From the NCBI GenBank assembly GCA_946699065.1, contig CAMPDV010000220.1, forward strand, positions 62,001 through 126,000: a stretch of 64,000 bases of DNA, given 5' to 3'. Under the pieces are notes generated by a model. The model ran no database searches and was not told the origin of the DNA. It saw nothing but the letters and a program-made list of their open reading frames with translations. Source of the DNA: Loxodes magnus. Its lineage: Eukaryota > Ciliophora > Karyorelictea > Loxodida > Loxodidae. The stretch's first letter is position 1; every line of letters begins with the position of its first letter. Position numbers and translations under genes: made by a program. Below, in pieces: positions 1 through 13,606 of the stretch.

Positions 1-1539
1 TAAAGTCGATATAGTTTCTTGAGAAATTTAGTTGCTGAATTGAATTTCAATTTATGTTTATTCATTCTATGCCTGAGGAGTGATTGTTTATGTAAAAAGG
101 CTTTTGACTGATTTGGCATATTTATTTTTTTGAAAGCTCAGTTCCTATGATATTTAATAATTCTCATTTTGTAATAATTAACACTAAGCCTGCTGTTACT
201 GGCAATTGACTGTGAGTGAATGTACCTTTTAGTTGATCTGATCTATTTTGCTTAATAAATGAAAATTTTCACCTTTGAGATTTTAGTTAAGAGTTTCTAC
301 CTCTCTAAGATGTTATTATACTTCATTATGTCTCAAATTACATTTACTCAATTCAGCTTGAATGAATTAAATTTGAGTAACCAAGTTGTTTATAATATTT
401 TGGGCTTCTTACTTGGAAGCAAGTATTGCCTCATCTTGTAGTTTAAATGATTGTGTCATGTTCATTAGCTCCTCACTAAGCATAGCTTGTTTTACTATAC
501 TTTGCTATTAAGTCTAAGTGAGAAGTTAACTCTAAGTTTCCAATTCTTATATTTAAGTTAAGGAAAGATCAGTATTCGTTTATATTGATTATTATTTATT
601 TGTAGCATTATTTACAAATTATTTGGACTAAAGCATTAACTATTTCTACTAATTATCAAACCTTAAGATTTAATTTTTATTCTAGATTTTCTTAATTTAC
701 TTTTGAGCTTTAAATAAATAATTTTGGTATTATTCTAAGTGTATTTTATATTGTGATTTAATGTTTAAAGTTTCTTTATTGTGTTACTCATATATATGTA
801 TTAGCTTTTCTTACAGAGAATTATTTTTAGTTATGAGTTTTTAAATTCGAAATTTAAGATTTTTGCTTTCACTTAGCCTTTAATTTTCAAAAGTATTTGC
901 CTCTTCTATCTTGCTTTAAATTTTATATTTTAATTTTGCAATTTTTTCTTAAAGTTACGCATTTTAAATCTCAAGATCAGTTAAGTATGTAATATCAAAC
1001 TTCTCTTAGTAATCAGTTTAAATGTCTATTGAAATCTGCTATTGAATTTTAATGTTATTTTGTGTATTGAATTGTTGAATTTTTATAGTCTCTTATTAAT
1101 TTTGTATTTAAATTTAATTTTAGTTTTTAATTAAAGAAATATCTTAAATATCCTAACTATCTAAAGTATCTTACTGTATATTGGATATTTTAGATACCAT
1201 CGTAGAGGTTGAAGTAACAAGCTAGTCTTTTTACCTATAAGTATATTTCCTATATTTGAGATTAGTCTTCAATTAATGTCCACGTTTTAAAGAATTGCCA
1301 AGCTGTCTTAGTGGAATTCGAAGATATCTATTAATTTGGCATTAACTGCAGCTCTTTAGCAAATTTCTTAGTAATTTCATGATATTATCAACGGATTTAA
1401 GTTGCAGCGATTCCATGTCTATTTCATAAAAGTAGTTGAGCATCTGCCTATGCTCATCGTTTTAGAAAGCAGCTTCTTTATTTTTAGATAAAGAAGAGTC
1501 GCTAAGAAAGAAATCTTGCGAATTTTTGTACATGTCCAT
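1..1539 (-). CDS. Long coiled-coil protein, C-terminus beyond window
   Basis: With UAA/UAG read as Gln the frame is open for 513 codons from the ATG at 1539 to the window edge, with no UGA at all. The first 100 residues are mixed, with a few Cys. From about residue 140 onward the protein is a nearly continuous coiled coil rich in Gln, Lys, Glu, Asn and Leu, ending in runs such as QQQAQCQLLQNENYQISQEL. No Gly- or Pro-rich catalytic segment is visible. A structural role, for example cytoskeletal or basal-body, is a guess from the coil alone. The start was chosen because a T-rich non-coding run (A-rich on the gene strand) lies directly upstream; a second ATG lies two codons in. The gene is codirectional with its upstream neighbour. 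Confidence 0.7.
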
Positions 1540-1633
1540 TTTTTTTTTTTTTTTATAACTAATTCTTATTAATCTATTATTTCTTTAAATTAAACTCTTT
1601 TAACTAAAGATTTTCATTCGAATTTTAAATACA

Positions 1634-2107
1634 TCATCCTTGCTAAAAATCATTCTTCTTCTGTTCTTTTTTAGTCTTAAAATCACTTTTTTCTTTACTT
1701 TCAGCTTTTAAAACTTAATTTAAAAATCTCAGTGTCTTTAGTTATAGAATTTTTATGCAATATTACACTATTCTCGTTGGGCATATTTCAAAATTACTAA
1801 AAAAATTTTCTTAATTTTTCTCATTTTACTAATATCTTTTAAAGTGAAGAGGTTTTTAGCAAATGTAGAACTTTATCCTTCTTCAACCCACGGGATTTAA
1901 TTTGAAGATTGTTTTTCTTAATTTTGTTCTATTTCTATTGACATTAATAGACTCTGTTTAGAAGAAATTGGTAGATCTTATATTTATTATTATATTTAAT
2001 TTTTCTATATTCCAATTAATTTTACATCTCCATAATATGTTTTGTTTATTTTTAAGAAAAGCTGCTATTTTTTCTTCTTTCTCAGTAAGGTTTCTAGATA
2101 CAAACAT
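1634..2107 (-). CDS. Small basic protein, unknown
   Basis: ATG at 2107 opens a frame of 157 codons ending at the UGA at 1634-1636. It starts MFVSRNLTEKEEKIAAFLKN and ends in a charged stretch, KSDFKTKKEQKKN. One internal UGA lies in a context read as NPVGWRRIKF and is taken as Trp. The protein is basic, has no obvious membrane segment and matches no family I recognise. It lies just upstream of the coiled-coil gene on the same strand, with about 95 bp between them. The other two frames of this stretch give poorer amino-acid mixes. Confidence 0.45.
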
Positions 2108-2324
2108 TTAATTTTCGTTTACCTTGAAAATATCTCAATTTATGTTTACAGAGAAACAATTTTTTTTAAATTCTGGTTACCTAGTCACTAATTTTTATCA
2201 TGCATACATTACTTTTTTTTCTTCAATAGTAAGGATAATACAATCTTCTTATTCTTTCGGATTTATCCTTTTTATTATTTGTAAGTATTTAATTATTGAT
2301 TTAGAATCATTTTGTTAATGTAAT

Positions 2325-4495
2325 ATAATAATTTCTACTTTTACTAAAAAATTATTTAAAAGGGTTCATAGATTTCAATAGCAGGAATCTTAACTTTTTA
2401 ATTTCTTTTAATTGTAGGATTTAAAAATATTTTATGTATTTTATTATAAAAATTATTGCTTTTACTTAAATTAAGCACTAAGCAACTTATTATTTTAAGA
2501 TATTAAAGCATTTTAATTTAAGATATTTAATAAAATATTTCTAAATTTAATTTTTATCTCTCTATAGTACAATTTAAATAGTTATTAGAAATATAAAATT
2601 CTAGTTAAAAGATAATAACTTAGCAATAAAGTAACTAAGTAAAAGAGATAGAAAAAAGAATAACTACTTTCATTTTTATCTTTTATCATACCAATATTAT
2701 GTTTTAGTTATTTAAACATTTTAATGTATAGAGAGCATTAATTATAATTAACTTTTGCTTTAATTATTAGTAGGACTAATAATTAATATGTAGATATTAA
2801 TAGAAAAATATTTTATATTTTTTACATTATCACATTCATTTTCATCTTCTGCGGGAAGAAAAATAGTCTTTTATATATACTCAATTGTATAGTTCAAAAT
2901 TGAATAAATTCTTAAGTATTAGATAATTAAGGAATCAACAATAAAGAATTACGAATTAGATATGAAAACTATATAAATCTTAAGATAATATAATAGTGTA
3001 TCTTAAACTTTAATTCATATCGTTATTTCTTTCTAGGCAAATATATAAAAATATTATAATAATGCTTATATGATATATAATAGTTCTATCCCCAATATTC
3101 TTTTAGATATTAATATAAAAACTATAATAATTTAAAAGTTTTTATTCCTCTATTATTATATTAATTTAATTTTTTATTTAATTTATTAAAATAAAATAAA
3201 TAAATAGATAAATATCTAAATAATCAAATATAATAGATATATAGTAATTTATTTATTTTATAAGTTTATAAATTATTTATTTTATTTACTAATTTTTCAG
3301 TTTAAAATTCTATAAAATATTGTAAGATTTGTAGTGCTTTTAATTTGAAGATAGTATAAATATAGAAAAAGTAAGTTATAATTTCTATTTCATTGTAATG
3401 AAATTCATTTATAAAAGGGTCTAAGTGCTTATTTTCAATAGTTATAGGATTTTGTCAGAACTTAGTGAATAAATTTAAAAATACAAATTTATGATTTTTT
3501 GAATAAATACGAATAACTTTAGACCAATATAAATTACTTACATAAGGGACAAAGGAAGAGTAATTAAAAGTCTAATCATTTGAAGTTTAGAACATACAAA
3601 ATCATTTTACGGAAATATTATGAATAATAGTCAAATTATTAAAGTTATGATAAGTCTTTAAAGAAGTAACTGTCTAAAATTATAAAAAGCTAGAATTGCT
3701 ATTAATATTTTAGATTAAATCAAGATTATGTTTTTTTATTTATTCAACAAATAAGAAATGCAATAAAGATAGTTAAATTTTTTTTAATTTGTGTTTTGCT
3801 TAAAAATCAAAATTACTTAAAGACTTTAATTAGATTTTAAAGCAACTGAATACCCTAAAAGTAGAACTTTAAGAAAAGACGCCTATATTTGCTTTCTTTA
3901 TTTTTTACTAATAAATCTAAAAATTATCACTACTAATTAAAAAATTAAGATTTTTTATTATAAATTAATATTAATCTAATACTAAAGAATTATCCCTTTT
4001 ATTATTAATTATCTTTAGTCGCTATTTTTTATTTAATAAAATTGCTAAGATTATTAACTCTTTAGTCTAATTTTAGATTCTTAAATTTTAAATTTTAGGA
4101 ATAATAGTAAATTATTAATTTATTAATCTTTATGAATATTAATTAGATATTTATTAAGATTTTAAAAGTCTCAGAACTTCTTGTCTTAAGTAATTAAAAT
4201 TCTTACTTTCATCAATTAAAAAAAATTTATTCTGCTAATGTAAAAGAGGATTTCTATCATACTTCTTTTAACTTAGATTTATTATAGAGGAAATAATAAA
4301 CTTTCTCAACTTTGAAAAAGTCATCAAATCATTAAAATTAAAATAAAATTATATTAATATTCTTTTTATTGGTTTGCTCAACTTAAATCTAAAATAATTA
4401 ATAAAGAAGTAATAAAATAAGAAGCACTATTAGCAGTTGGCTTTTGCTATTATTAAGCTTAATAATTATAATAATTATTTTATCTTTATTTTTAG
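2325..4495. other. AT-rich intergenic stretch
   Basis: No frame on either strand gives a convincing protein. Poly-A/T and TAAT-type runs dominate, and around 3,100-3,300 the sequence is almost pure A/T. Confidence 0.6.
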
Positions 4496-4499
4496 CATA

Positions 4500-5325
4500 T
4501 TAAATTAAATTAAAAATTTTATGGATAATGGAATGCTTCCTTAATAGGTCCATAATCCCTGCATTACCTTTTACAGGATCTCGGACTCGCCGGTGTCTCC
4601 ACCCAAGTTCACTTCCGAGCTTTCCGAATGGTCTCGGAGTTATCTTTTTTCTTCAAAGCTAACCATCCGAGGAAGGATAAAAATTTGTAAGTTCTTTCCA
4701 AATATTTTTTCTTATTTACCAATTCCTCCTACACTTTTTTCATAAGTGGAATAAACTGCCGCATATATAACATTTTTTCTTGAAAATTTTTCTGTCGTCA
4801 TAGGTTATTCTTCTATTACCATTAAATCATTATTTCTTTTTAGGTCTTATTCCTCTAATTTTCCTAGTCTCTTTTTTATGTCCGTTATTTATTAAAATGC
4901 GCTTTCATACTTTAAGAAATCTGTTCCCATTTATTCATCAATTCTTACTATATCGCGTTCTATTTCTTAATATCTGTTGTTAATGTCCTCTTTAGTCACA
5001 AATTCATTATGCGGTCTCTCGTCCTCGACATGATCTTATAAGACTTATTGTAAACTCATGACGTAATGTTCGAGGTTCTCTACCTTATCAATGTAATCAA
5101 AAATGATTTAAACAAGAGACTTTTTATCTTAGTTCATAAGTTGTTCGAAGGTGTAACTTTTTTTGAAATCTTGGAAGGAAATTATTTTTCTTCTTAGATT
5201 TTACAATATTATTTCTTTTTTGTCTTTGTTGGAGTTTGTTAGAGCTGGAAATATTGATCTAAGGATCTACGAGAAGCCTTTTAGTCGAGAAAGCCTTTGT
5301 TCCATTCCGCCATTTTTTTTTAATT
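4500..5325 (-). mobile_element. Coiled-coil/zinc-knuckle element A, copy 1
   Basis: This is a close relative of 24,529-25,342 in the opposite orientation. On the minus strand it begins at an ATG (5313) in an A-run and encodes SLNQYF-type N-terminal text, a coiled coil, and a CCHC-like knuckle (C-x2-C-x4-H-x4-C, CYIC...H) followed by a basic NIWKELTNFYP segment. The 3' part is unusually GC-rich and can fold: an outer stem CTCGGA/TCCGAG encloses GGTG-GAGA-CACC. No reverse transcriptase, integrase or transposase is visible. It may be a LINE ORF1-like unit or another non-autonomous element. It looks old and broken, with a few breaks. The similarity between copies extends past the coding part into the AT-rich tail at 4500. 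Confidence 0.6.
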
Positions 5326-5339
5326 TTTAGCATATATCT

Positions 5340-6430
5340 TTTATTATTAATCTATCTTAAATGCTTAGTTTATTTAATTATTTTTACTAATATTTTAAAT
5401 AGAATCATTATAATTTAAATAAACATTCTTTCTTAATTATAATTAAATAAACTAAAGTTAGCATTACTTACTTATTAATTTATTATTTAAATGATAATTA
5501 TCTATTAATTATTCAAGTTTAATCATTAAGTACATTTCATCAAATTATTATCTTAAAGTTATTCATTTAAACATTAGAAGTTTTTATTAAATTTTTAAAT
5601 CCTAATTTTTTTTAATTATTATAAGCTAGCAACAAAAAGTTTAGCATGTTTTAGAACAAAGGAAATATAATTACTTGAACTATGTTTATACTTTATGATT
5701 TATATATTAGATTAGCTTTATCTTTCACTTTTAAAGAGGTTTTATTATTAAGTGATATTATTTTATTTTAATATCTATTTTATTTAATATTTATATCAGC
5801 CAATGCTAAGCTACTTATACATTTATAACTATGATATTTATTTTATTTATATAAATTGATTATATGCACTATTTATATTATTTATCTTAGTTATTAAATT
5901 CATATTTACTAAATTAATTTATAACTTACTTTTAGGTTTAAAAATAAATAACTGTAGAGCTTTTTCTATTAATAGCAATGATGATTCTACTTATTTACAA
6001 TTAACTTAATTCCTTTCTATTTATTAAAGCTATAAAATAGATTGATAAATTTTATTTAAATCCAAATAGCTAAAATATTACTAAGCTGTAAAGATTAAAG
6101 GATTCTATTTTTAGCCTTAAATTTTAGTATAAAGTTTAATTAATTTAAGAGGATGTGTTCTACAACGCGTTCTTTGTTTAATTTTAAGAGAAATATTCCA
6201 AATTAAATAAGAAGATTTATTTTTAAAGTTAAGCTTATATCTTTATGATTAATCTTCAGCTCAATGATAAATATAATAAATAGAGCTATTTAAAATAATA
6301 AATCCTAAGCTATTTTAATATCTTTTAAATAATAAGAAAATATTTATTTTATTATGCTCAATGTATTAATTATATATCTTGAAGTTTTCTTAGATACTTA
6401 GATTAAAGTAATAGCAAACAGTAATCTCTT
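5340..6430. other. AT-rich intergenic stretch
   Basis: Nothing recognisable. Neither strand gives a coherent protein. A short GC bump near 6160 (ACGCGT) is isolated. Confidence 0.5.
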
Positions 6431-7274
6431 TCATGTGAAATTATAAATATTTACTAAATTTTCATATGGTTTGGTGAGTTAATTTTGAGTAACTAAAGTT
6501 TTTAAACAGGGTGCTGTAATACTTTTAAAATCATATACTTATACTTTGAAAAGATTTCCTCTGAATCTCCTATGAAGTAGATATTCAAACTCTTAACATG
6601 TTCTAAGGAACATGAGCCGGACCTAAGTAGCTCTATGGGTATATTTTTTATTGATTGTGAATTAAATTTAAAAATAAATATCCCTACTTGATGCTGTGAC
6701 GTAGCCTCCAAAAATATAAATTACTTCTTTTTAATTGAATGACAAAATGAAATTTCTGATAGACTAATGAAGTTCAGCAATTTCTATTCTGTTCTTCTAA
6801 ATATTTAAATCCAAAATTTCGTTTTTTTGTTTTGCCTCTAAGTATATAGTAAATCTCTTATTATCAAAAGAGGTTCTAGAAAACTATCTTAGGCACTTAG
6901 TGTAACTTTCCAATGGTAATTATTTTTAAATAACTCAAACCTGTTCACTTGATACAATTTTAATATTTATTTACTTTTGAAAATTAACAATAATAGAATT
7001 ATCTACACAAGTTTATTCTTCTACCTTTTATTTATATTAAGATTAAGTTATTGCCTTTAAGCTTTGAAGTTATAAGTAACTAGCCATAAGCATCTTTTAG
7101 AATGCTGCTTGGTTTTGCTTCAAGTTAAACTAGATTGGCAAAATATCTTATTTATAGGCCATCAAAGGTATCTTGGAAAATAGCATAGCAATGCTAAGAT
7201 TTTGCATTTACTCTTAGTATTTTTCTTAAGTACAATCCAGAGATTAAAAATTTTTATTTTGGATGTTTGCTCAT
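6431..7274 (-). pseudogene. Decayed Kelch-repeat gene copy
   Basis: This aligns along its length with the intact Kelch gene at 28,300-29,238. Both begin MS-x2-P/I..., run through LYLRK-LRNAN-like text and share blades such as VIYIFGGY here versus LYIFGGCG there. In this copy the homology is spread over different frames. The N-terminal part sits in the frame of the ATG at 7274; after about 25 codons the match moves by one base, and GSCSLEHVKSLN lies in yet another frame. At least two or three net frame changes are needed, so I call it a pseudogene; sequencing indels are the alternative. The similarity continues upstream of the ATG to about 7560, so a genomic segment was duplicated rather than an mRNA copy. 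Confidence 0.65.
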
Positions 7275-7559
7275 TCTCTTTATTTAAATTGGAGTTGTCT
7301 AAAAATCAATAAACAACACTTTACATGTAGTAAGCTTAATTAAGAGTGTTAAATGTAGTGTATTTGAAATATAAAATTAACTTGATATCATAGATAAAGC
7401 AACACTGATGAAATAATCTTATAACTCTAATTTAGTACTTGGTTGAATATTAAATGGAATAATAATGAAATAAGACGCTTAAGTTTCTTATTAATCCAAA
7501 TTTGTTTACTAGAAGCTATGCAATTAAATAAGACTTAGGTTAAAGAGTGTATAAAAGAT

Positions 7560-8050
7560 ATTAAATAGAAGATTATTAAGAATAATATAACTTATGCGAT
7601 TTGGTGCATTTAGTGCTTCATTAATCATCAGCTCATATAACTATTTCTATTTAATATCTCTATCCATTTAAACTAATAGCAACAGACCTAATTTCTTTAG
7701 GTTATCTTCTTTTAATATATTAGAAATAAATGCATTCCTCTATTTTCTCTATACTCGGATACTTCATCTATATAGCAGCTTCTAACTTTTCTCTATAATT
7801 TAAATTTCTTGTAAGATAAAAATCAAAAAAGTAAAGTTTTAACCAAATGTAAAATTAAAGAAAGTTATAGTTAGAGATAAGCAAACTTAATCCTTATTAT
7901 TATGAAAAAAATGAATTAAAAGAGAATTTTAAAAACTAAAGCAAACTACTTTGTTTAAAATAGATCTGTTTAACAACTTAATAAAATAATTTAGAACTAC
8001 ATCAGCTTATATCATTTAAATAAGCTAAATTATAACTAAATTATAAAATT
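7560..8050. other. Intergenic with a possible short minus-strand reading frame
   Basis: On the minus strand an ATG at 7767 opens MKYPSIEKIEECIYFQYI, with reasonable amino-acid use for about 60 codons if one UGA is read as Trp. The frame is also open upstream without an ATG. It may be an exon or a remnant. The last 150 bp before 8050 are plain AT-rich DNA in front of the kinase gene. Confidence 0.25.
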
Positions 8051-8054
8051 AATA

Positions 8055-11000
8055 ATGGAGGATCAAAGGAGATACACGATAGAGGACATTCAAAGCTTCT
8101 TAAAATAAAAAGGAGCTGGAAAAGATAAGAAATCTTAAATAAGAATATGAGACTCATAGAAAAAGTTCCTTTCTTAAGGATTTTATAAAGAATGGAGAGA
8201 AATACACTCAGATGAATTTGTTTCTATTTTTCATATCAGCATAAAAGACAAATATTATATTCTTAAAACTTTCAAATGGAATAGTTAAATAAAATAGGAA
8301 GCTATTAATATATTTACAACGATTGTCTGGTTCTTCTAGCTGTTTAGCATTAAAGAGTTTTGAATATTCTAGGAGTTATTATCGATATAGAAGACTAAAA
8401 TAACATTTTTCTATGACATTATGCAGACTATTGTGAAAAAAGAAATTTACATGACTTGATAAAGAATAAAAGTTTATTTCAAGAAATACCTTCATTATCT
8501 CCATAGCTATACTTAAAAAAAATGTAACTAGTGTTAGAAATCGCACAAGGATTAAAAGCTATACACGAAGTTGGTAACTTTCACGGAAATTTTACCTCAT
8601 CTAATATTTTAATTGATGAAAAATACGAACCAAAGATTTATTGTTTAGCATTTACTAAAGATGTCTATAATTTTTAGAAATAAAACTACACGCTAGAGTA
8701 ATAAAAACTTCCACTAGGATGGTTCAATCAAAAAGATCATAAGTCAAGTGATATTTGAGGACTTGCCTGCGTTTTTATCGAGATATTAAACGAATAACTT
8801 CTTCTATCTGCAAGTGAAGATTCTTCCTTGATCATTAATTTATCCGAAAACATCAAAATACCTAAATTTTAATTTACCTCTCGTTAAACCTACGAAATTA
8901 AATAAAATCTTAAAAATTGATTCAGTAAAGAACCAAACAAAAGACCATCAATTTATCAATTTATAATGAATCTTTGCTGTATTAAATAAATAATGCAAAA
9001 TACCTTCATAATTCTACAAGAAAATGAAAATGCAATACAGGAAATAAATTTAAAACGTTTGCATTTAAATCCTTTATAAAGAGAAAAAATTCAATTATAA
9101 AGCAATATGCAAGAATAACATCTTATTGTTACCTTTTTTAAGGATTAAAGCACCGCAATTATAATGAAAAATAACAATTTTGAAGAAATTGAGCTGCTAA
9201 CAAACGAGATAAAAATAGATAATTAAATTTAAATCTATTTTACAAATGATTACATTTACGTCTCAGGTGGTAGTAGCCAAGGGTAATATGCCTAAAATTT
9301 TTAGTAAATTTAAAAGAAAAATTTTAGTATAATAAGCAACTATCAGTTGTAATATCCAAAAAATAACCACAGAATGATATAAATAAAAAAAGATGGCAAT
9401 TATTTAATTTATATATTCCTAGTAGCAATACACATAATAGAGAAGAATAAATAGAAATATTCAATTGTAAAACTAGCTCGATAGAGCTTAATTATTCAAA
9501 TAAAAAAGTAAGAAATAAGACGTAAAAGAATATCAGATAGTAAGAAATATCTAAGTTTAATACTAAAATCTCGTATTCATAGCAATATTAATTAAATGAA
9601 ATTATGAAAGATTCTTAATTGCAACTCGTATAAGATGAAAATGGAATAGTATATATGTTTGGAAAAAACGTTTTGGGAGTTAGACAAATAAAATGAAAGG
9701 GAAATTATAAATAAATTAATTAGCTATCTTAAAAAAGTTATCCAGAAGAAGCCTACTAGCAAAGTCCTATCTTTTATAAAAATAAAATATACACTTATGA
9801 TGGTAAGAATATTCATATCTATGATTTTGATAAAAAAGATTGAGAAACATTTAAACTTAATTAGAAGCAAAAGAATGATTCTGATAGATTAATTGCAAGA
9901 ACGGAGTATTTATTAAGCTAAGCATAGATAGCTAAAATTTAGGCAAATTAAGAAAAAATAATATTTGAGGATATAATAGCTCGACTTAAGATAGTAGGAG
10001 CTAGCGAAGGCTAGAAGTCGTAAATAATAATTTGGAAATATAGTGATTTAATTCCTAATAAGGAATATCTTTAATAACTTAAGCTTTTAGGGAAAGGAGG
10101 TTACGGCTCTGTCTATTTAATAAATATTGCAGGAAGAAACTATGCGCTTAAAATATTAATGTCACAAGATTTATAAGTGAAAAATCATACGCATAGTATG
10201 CTATCTTAATCAGAACTAAACTAATAAGATTTATTAAATATCTTTTATGATGAACTAAACGCTCTTTTGTCAGTTAATCATCCTAGAGTATTAAGACTCA
10301 TAGGAGTGGTGGCTGAGAAGATAGACTAAAATAATTACAATTTATGTCTAGTAACTGATTATATGAAAGAAGGAAATTTATACGATGCCATAAAGAATAA
10401 GTTATTTAATAAATATTACGAAGATCCTGAAACTAAATTTTACTTTAAATTAATATTTCTAGATCAGATTGCTGAAGGGCTTTAAGTTATTCACTCAGCT
10501 GAATTAATTCATAGAGATATTAAGTCTCCAAATATTCTTATAGATGAAAACTTAAATCCTTAGATAATTGATTTAGGATTGGCAATCTAGGATAAATATG
10601 GGAATATTTCGAAACCTCAAGGAACACTGCAATGGATGGCACCTGAAGCATTTTGTCTAAAAGTAAGTTATAAAAGTGATATCTGAGCTCTTGCATGCGT
10701 TGCAGTAGAAATTTTTAACGAAAGTATTCCATATCCAGCTATTGACAATAAAAAGTCAAAGATTATGTTTGTAGATAAAAGGGATTTCCTTAATTTTCTG
10801 AAGAGATTTCTTCTAATATTTCGCTTCAAAAACTTCTATTAGACGCGTTTAAATTTGATCCAGAAGAAAGACCAGATATAAAAGACTTCAGAAGTCGGCT
10901 AGAATAAATCATAATAGAAAACGATCCATTTAATAAAAATTTACCTAAGATACAAGAGCAGAATTCTTTTTTGGAATAAACTTAAAAATTTTAAAATTAG

Positions 11001-12155
11001 AATATTATTAAAAATAATTAAGACAAATATGAAAATGAGTAGGAATAATAATAAACAAACAGTTCTGAATATCAAGAACAGCAAAAACCAGATCCTAATT
11101 AAATTGCTTTTGATGATTTAAAAAACTTTTAAAAAATAATGGAGCAGGAGAAGATGATTAATCTTAGATAAGAATTTGAAGTTACAAAGAATTAATACCT
11201 AAAAAAGATACTCTTGATAATTTATAAAAATTGGAAAATGAAGAATCAGCAGTAGTTTACTTAATTGCTAAAAATGATCTCGATTACACTTTAAAGATAC
11301 AGAAATATCTATAAAACGAAAATTCTTGCTCTTACATTGAAAAATTCTACAATGAATGTAAGGCTTTATTGTCGGTAAATCACTAAAATGTTTTAAGAAT
11401 TGCTGGAGTAGTTATAGACATTCTCTAAGATGGTTATTGCTTTTGCATATTTACCAATTATTATTCAAAAGGTAGATTAAGTTAGTAAATCGTAGATAAG
11501 AAACTCTTTGATGAAATGAGATAATACGATCCTTCATTAATATTCTATAGAAAAATACTTTTGATTGATCAAATATCAGAGGGTCTGTTAGCCATTCATT
11601 CTGCAGGATTTATAATAGAAACATTAGATATTCTAAAATTTTACTATACGATAATAGGTCTCCTAAAGATACTGGATTATGTTCTATTTTCAAGAGTCAA
11701 TAGTCTTAAATACTAACTTCTGATACCTTTTAATGAGCTGCACCTGAATAATTTAAAGAAAAATTTAGTAAAGAAAGTGATATCTGATCTCTTGCGTGCG
11801 TTGCTGTAGCGATCTTCAATGAAGATATTCCTTATCCTGGTATGAAAAATATTGAATAAATAAAAGATCATATATATGAAAAAAAATTCCAGAGTTTTCA
11901 AAAGCAATCAAATAGGAACCAGTTCTTAGTCAAATCCTTCGTCAATCCTTTAACTTTAATCCTCTATAGAGACCTAATATAGAAGAATTTAGAAGAAACA
12001 TCTAATATCTTAAAGTTTAATGGAAGTAAAAAACTTAAAACTAGTAACTTTGCCCTTCTTCTGTTAGTATTCAATAAAACTAATAAGAATAAAAATTAGT
12101 AGAAAATCTTTAAAGGATAGGAAGAGTAATAAATGAAAGAAAGAAAAGAAGTTGA
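8055..12155 (+). CDS. Triple kinase-domain protein with Kelch segment (TKL-like)
   Basis: Three kinase-like units lie in tandem. Each is headed by a small module of the pattern [IF]-[ED]-D-x3-F-x4-GA[GS] followed by SQ-I-x-I-W. Unit 1 (about 8190-8950) reads HGN where HRD is expected and lacks DFG, so it is a pseudokinase. A Kelch-like stretch (about 9150-9860; YIYVSGGSS, DKKDWETF) follows. Unit 2 (about 9960-10,920) looks active: GKGGYGSV loop, YALKIL lysine, HRD at 10,510, DLG at 10,569, QWMAPEA and DIWALACV; the GTLQWMAPE pattern is TKL-type. Unit 3 (about 11,120-12,030) has NRN and DTG in place of HRD and DFG. UGA encodes the conserved Trp of DIW in all three units. At least four one-base frame changes occur, several at A-runs. 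A fourth module at 12,190 (FEDVMHFL...NGAS) suggests the gene once ran further. The end is uncertain. Confidence 0.65.
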
Positions 12156-12415
12156 ACCTTAAGTAGATAGGCCAAAGCAAGAGGTATTCTTTGAAGACGT
12201 AATGCATTTTTTGATTTTAAACGGAGCAAGTGAAAATAAAAGAACATTTACGAATACACAAACTAAAAACTATTAGTTTTTTCGTATTTTTTAGTTTAAT
12301 TTTCATATCTGCTTTATCAATTTGATTAGGATTATGCTTATGAAAGTAAAAATAAATTAATAAAATAAAAAATCCAAAGTACTAAGACTTTTAGGATGAT
12401 TTATTTTATGTAATA

Positions 12416-13606
12416 ATGTATGCTAAATTTTTTTAAATGCTCGCACTAGGTCCTGAATTAGGAAAATTCATATATATAGGTGACATTTTTATTCAAAAGT
12501 TCGTGTTTAACTTCAATGGAAGAGCTGCATTTTGAGTATTGCTTTACTTAAGTATTTCAATCGTGGCTATTTTTTTCTTAGCTCTTTTTTGTTTTTATTC
12601 TAACTTAGAGATAAATTATAGGAAATATGCATCTTTAAAATTCCTTGGCTCTTTTCTTTTTACTATACTACCATATATTGGAGATCTTTTATTGGTTCCT
12701 AGCATATTTGTACTAACTAAAATTTATTAATGTGAGAAAGGTGAAGATAGAAACTTAGATCTAAAAGTAACATTTTAAGAAGCTTTCTTCACTAGCGATT
12801 GTTTTTTAAACTGTGGATCTATTAAATTCTTAGCTTTACTTAGCTTTATCTCATTTCTTCTATGTTTGTCAATCCCATTTCTAATACTTGGAAAGCCTAG
12901 TTTTTAGGATATGAAATATCGATACCTTCATATAAATTTCCAGCCTTTATTTATAATATTAGAAGTATTTATGTAGCTTTTGCTAATATTTTTGAATAGA
13001 ATTATGAAAAATGACTATGAAGTAGAGTTTGGAGTTATCTGTATAATAATTCTTCTTCTATATAGCATTTTTTTCTATTTCTAATGGCCTATTAATTACG
13101 ATAGAGTCAATTGCTTATAGTTTTATTTATTGGCAGCAGAATTAGTGGTTTATATTTTTACTTCTATAGCTATTGTATACCAGGAATATAAGCAAGCATT
13201 GCTGGTAAGTATGTCAGTTAGCTTTATTTTAATTGCTTTATTTTATTACTGACATTAGAGAAAGAACCCTAAGCTTTTATATAGGATTTAAATAGACACT
13301 GTCAAACTATTCCGGTTTGCATTTAAGTTTAATAGTAAAATACAAATGCTAGATGAACATTTAAGAGTCTAGAAATAAAGGATCTAGCAACTTTGAACAG
13401 ATTAGCAGAAAATATATATAAGAGTTCTTGGACCGTTAAGTCCATAAGCAGGACTGTAACAAAGCAAGAGTAAAAAGGATCTCAAAGTTCATGCTTAATC
13501 TGAATTAACGGAATTTAATCTGATAGATTAAAAATCTGAAGATCTAAGTTAGCAGATTAGCAGAAAAGCTTTGTTTAATCCAAACGAGCAACTAGAAGAG
13601 GATTGA
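12416..13606 (+). CDS. Multi-pass membrane protein, unknown
   Basis: ATG at 12,416 opens a single frame of 396 codons to the UGA at 13,604. It has about seven or eight hydrophobic segments (for example VLLYLSISIVAIFFLALFC, SLKFLGSFLFTILPYIGDLL and ILEVFMQLLLIFLNRIM), then a hydrophilic tail of about 120 residues rich in Gln, Ser and Lys. Three internal UGAs are read as Trp. The tail could continue past 13,606 to a later UGA near 13,788 if that codon is also Trp. The gene follows the kinase gene on the same strand, and the frame is open upstream of the ATG. It might be the 3' part of that gene, making a receptor-like product, but no continuous frame joins them. I do not recognise the family. 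Confidence 0.6.
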
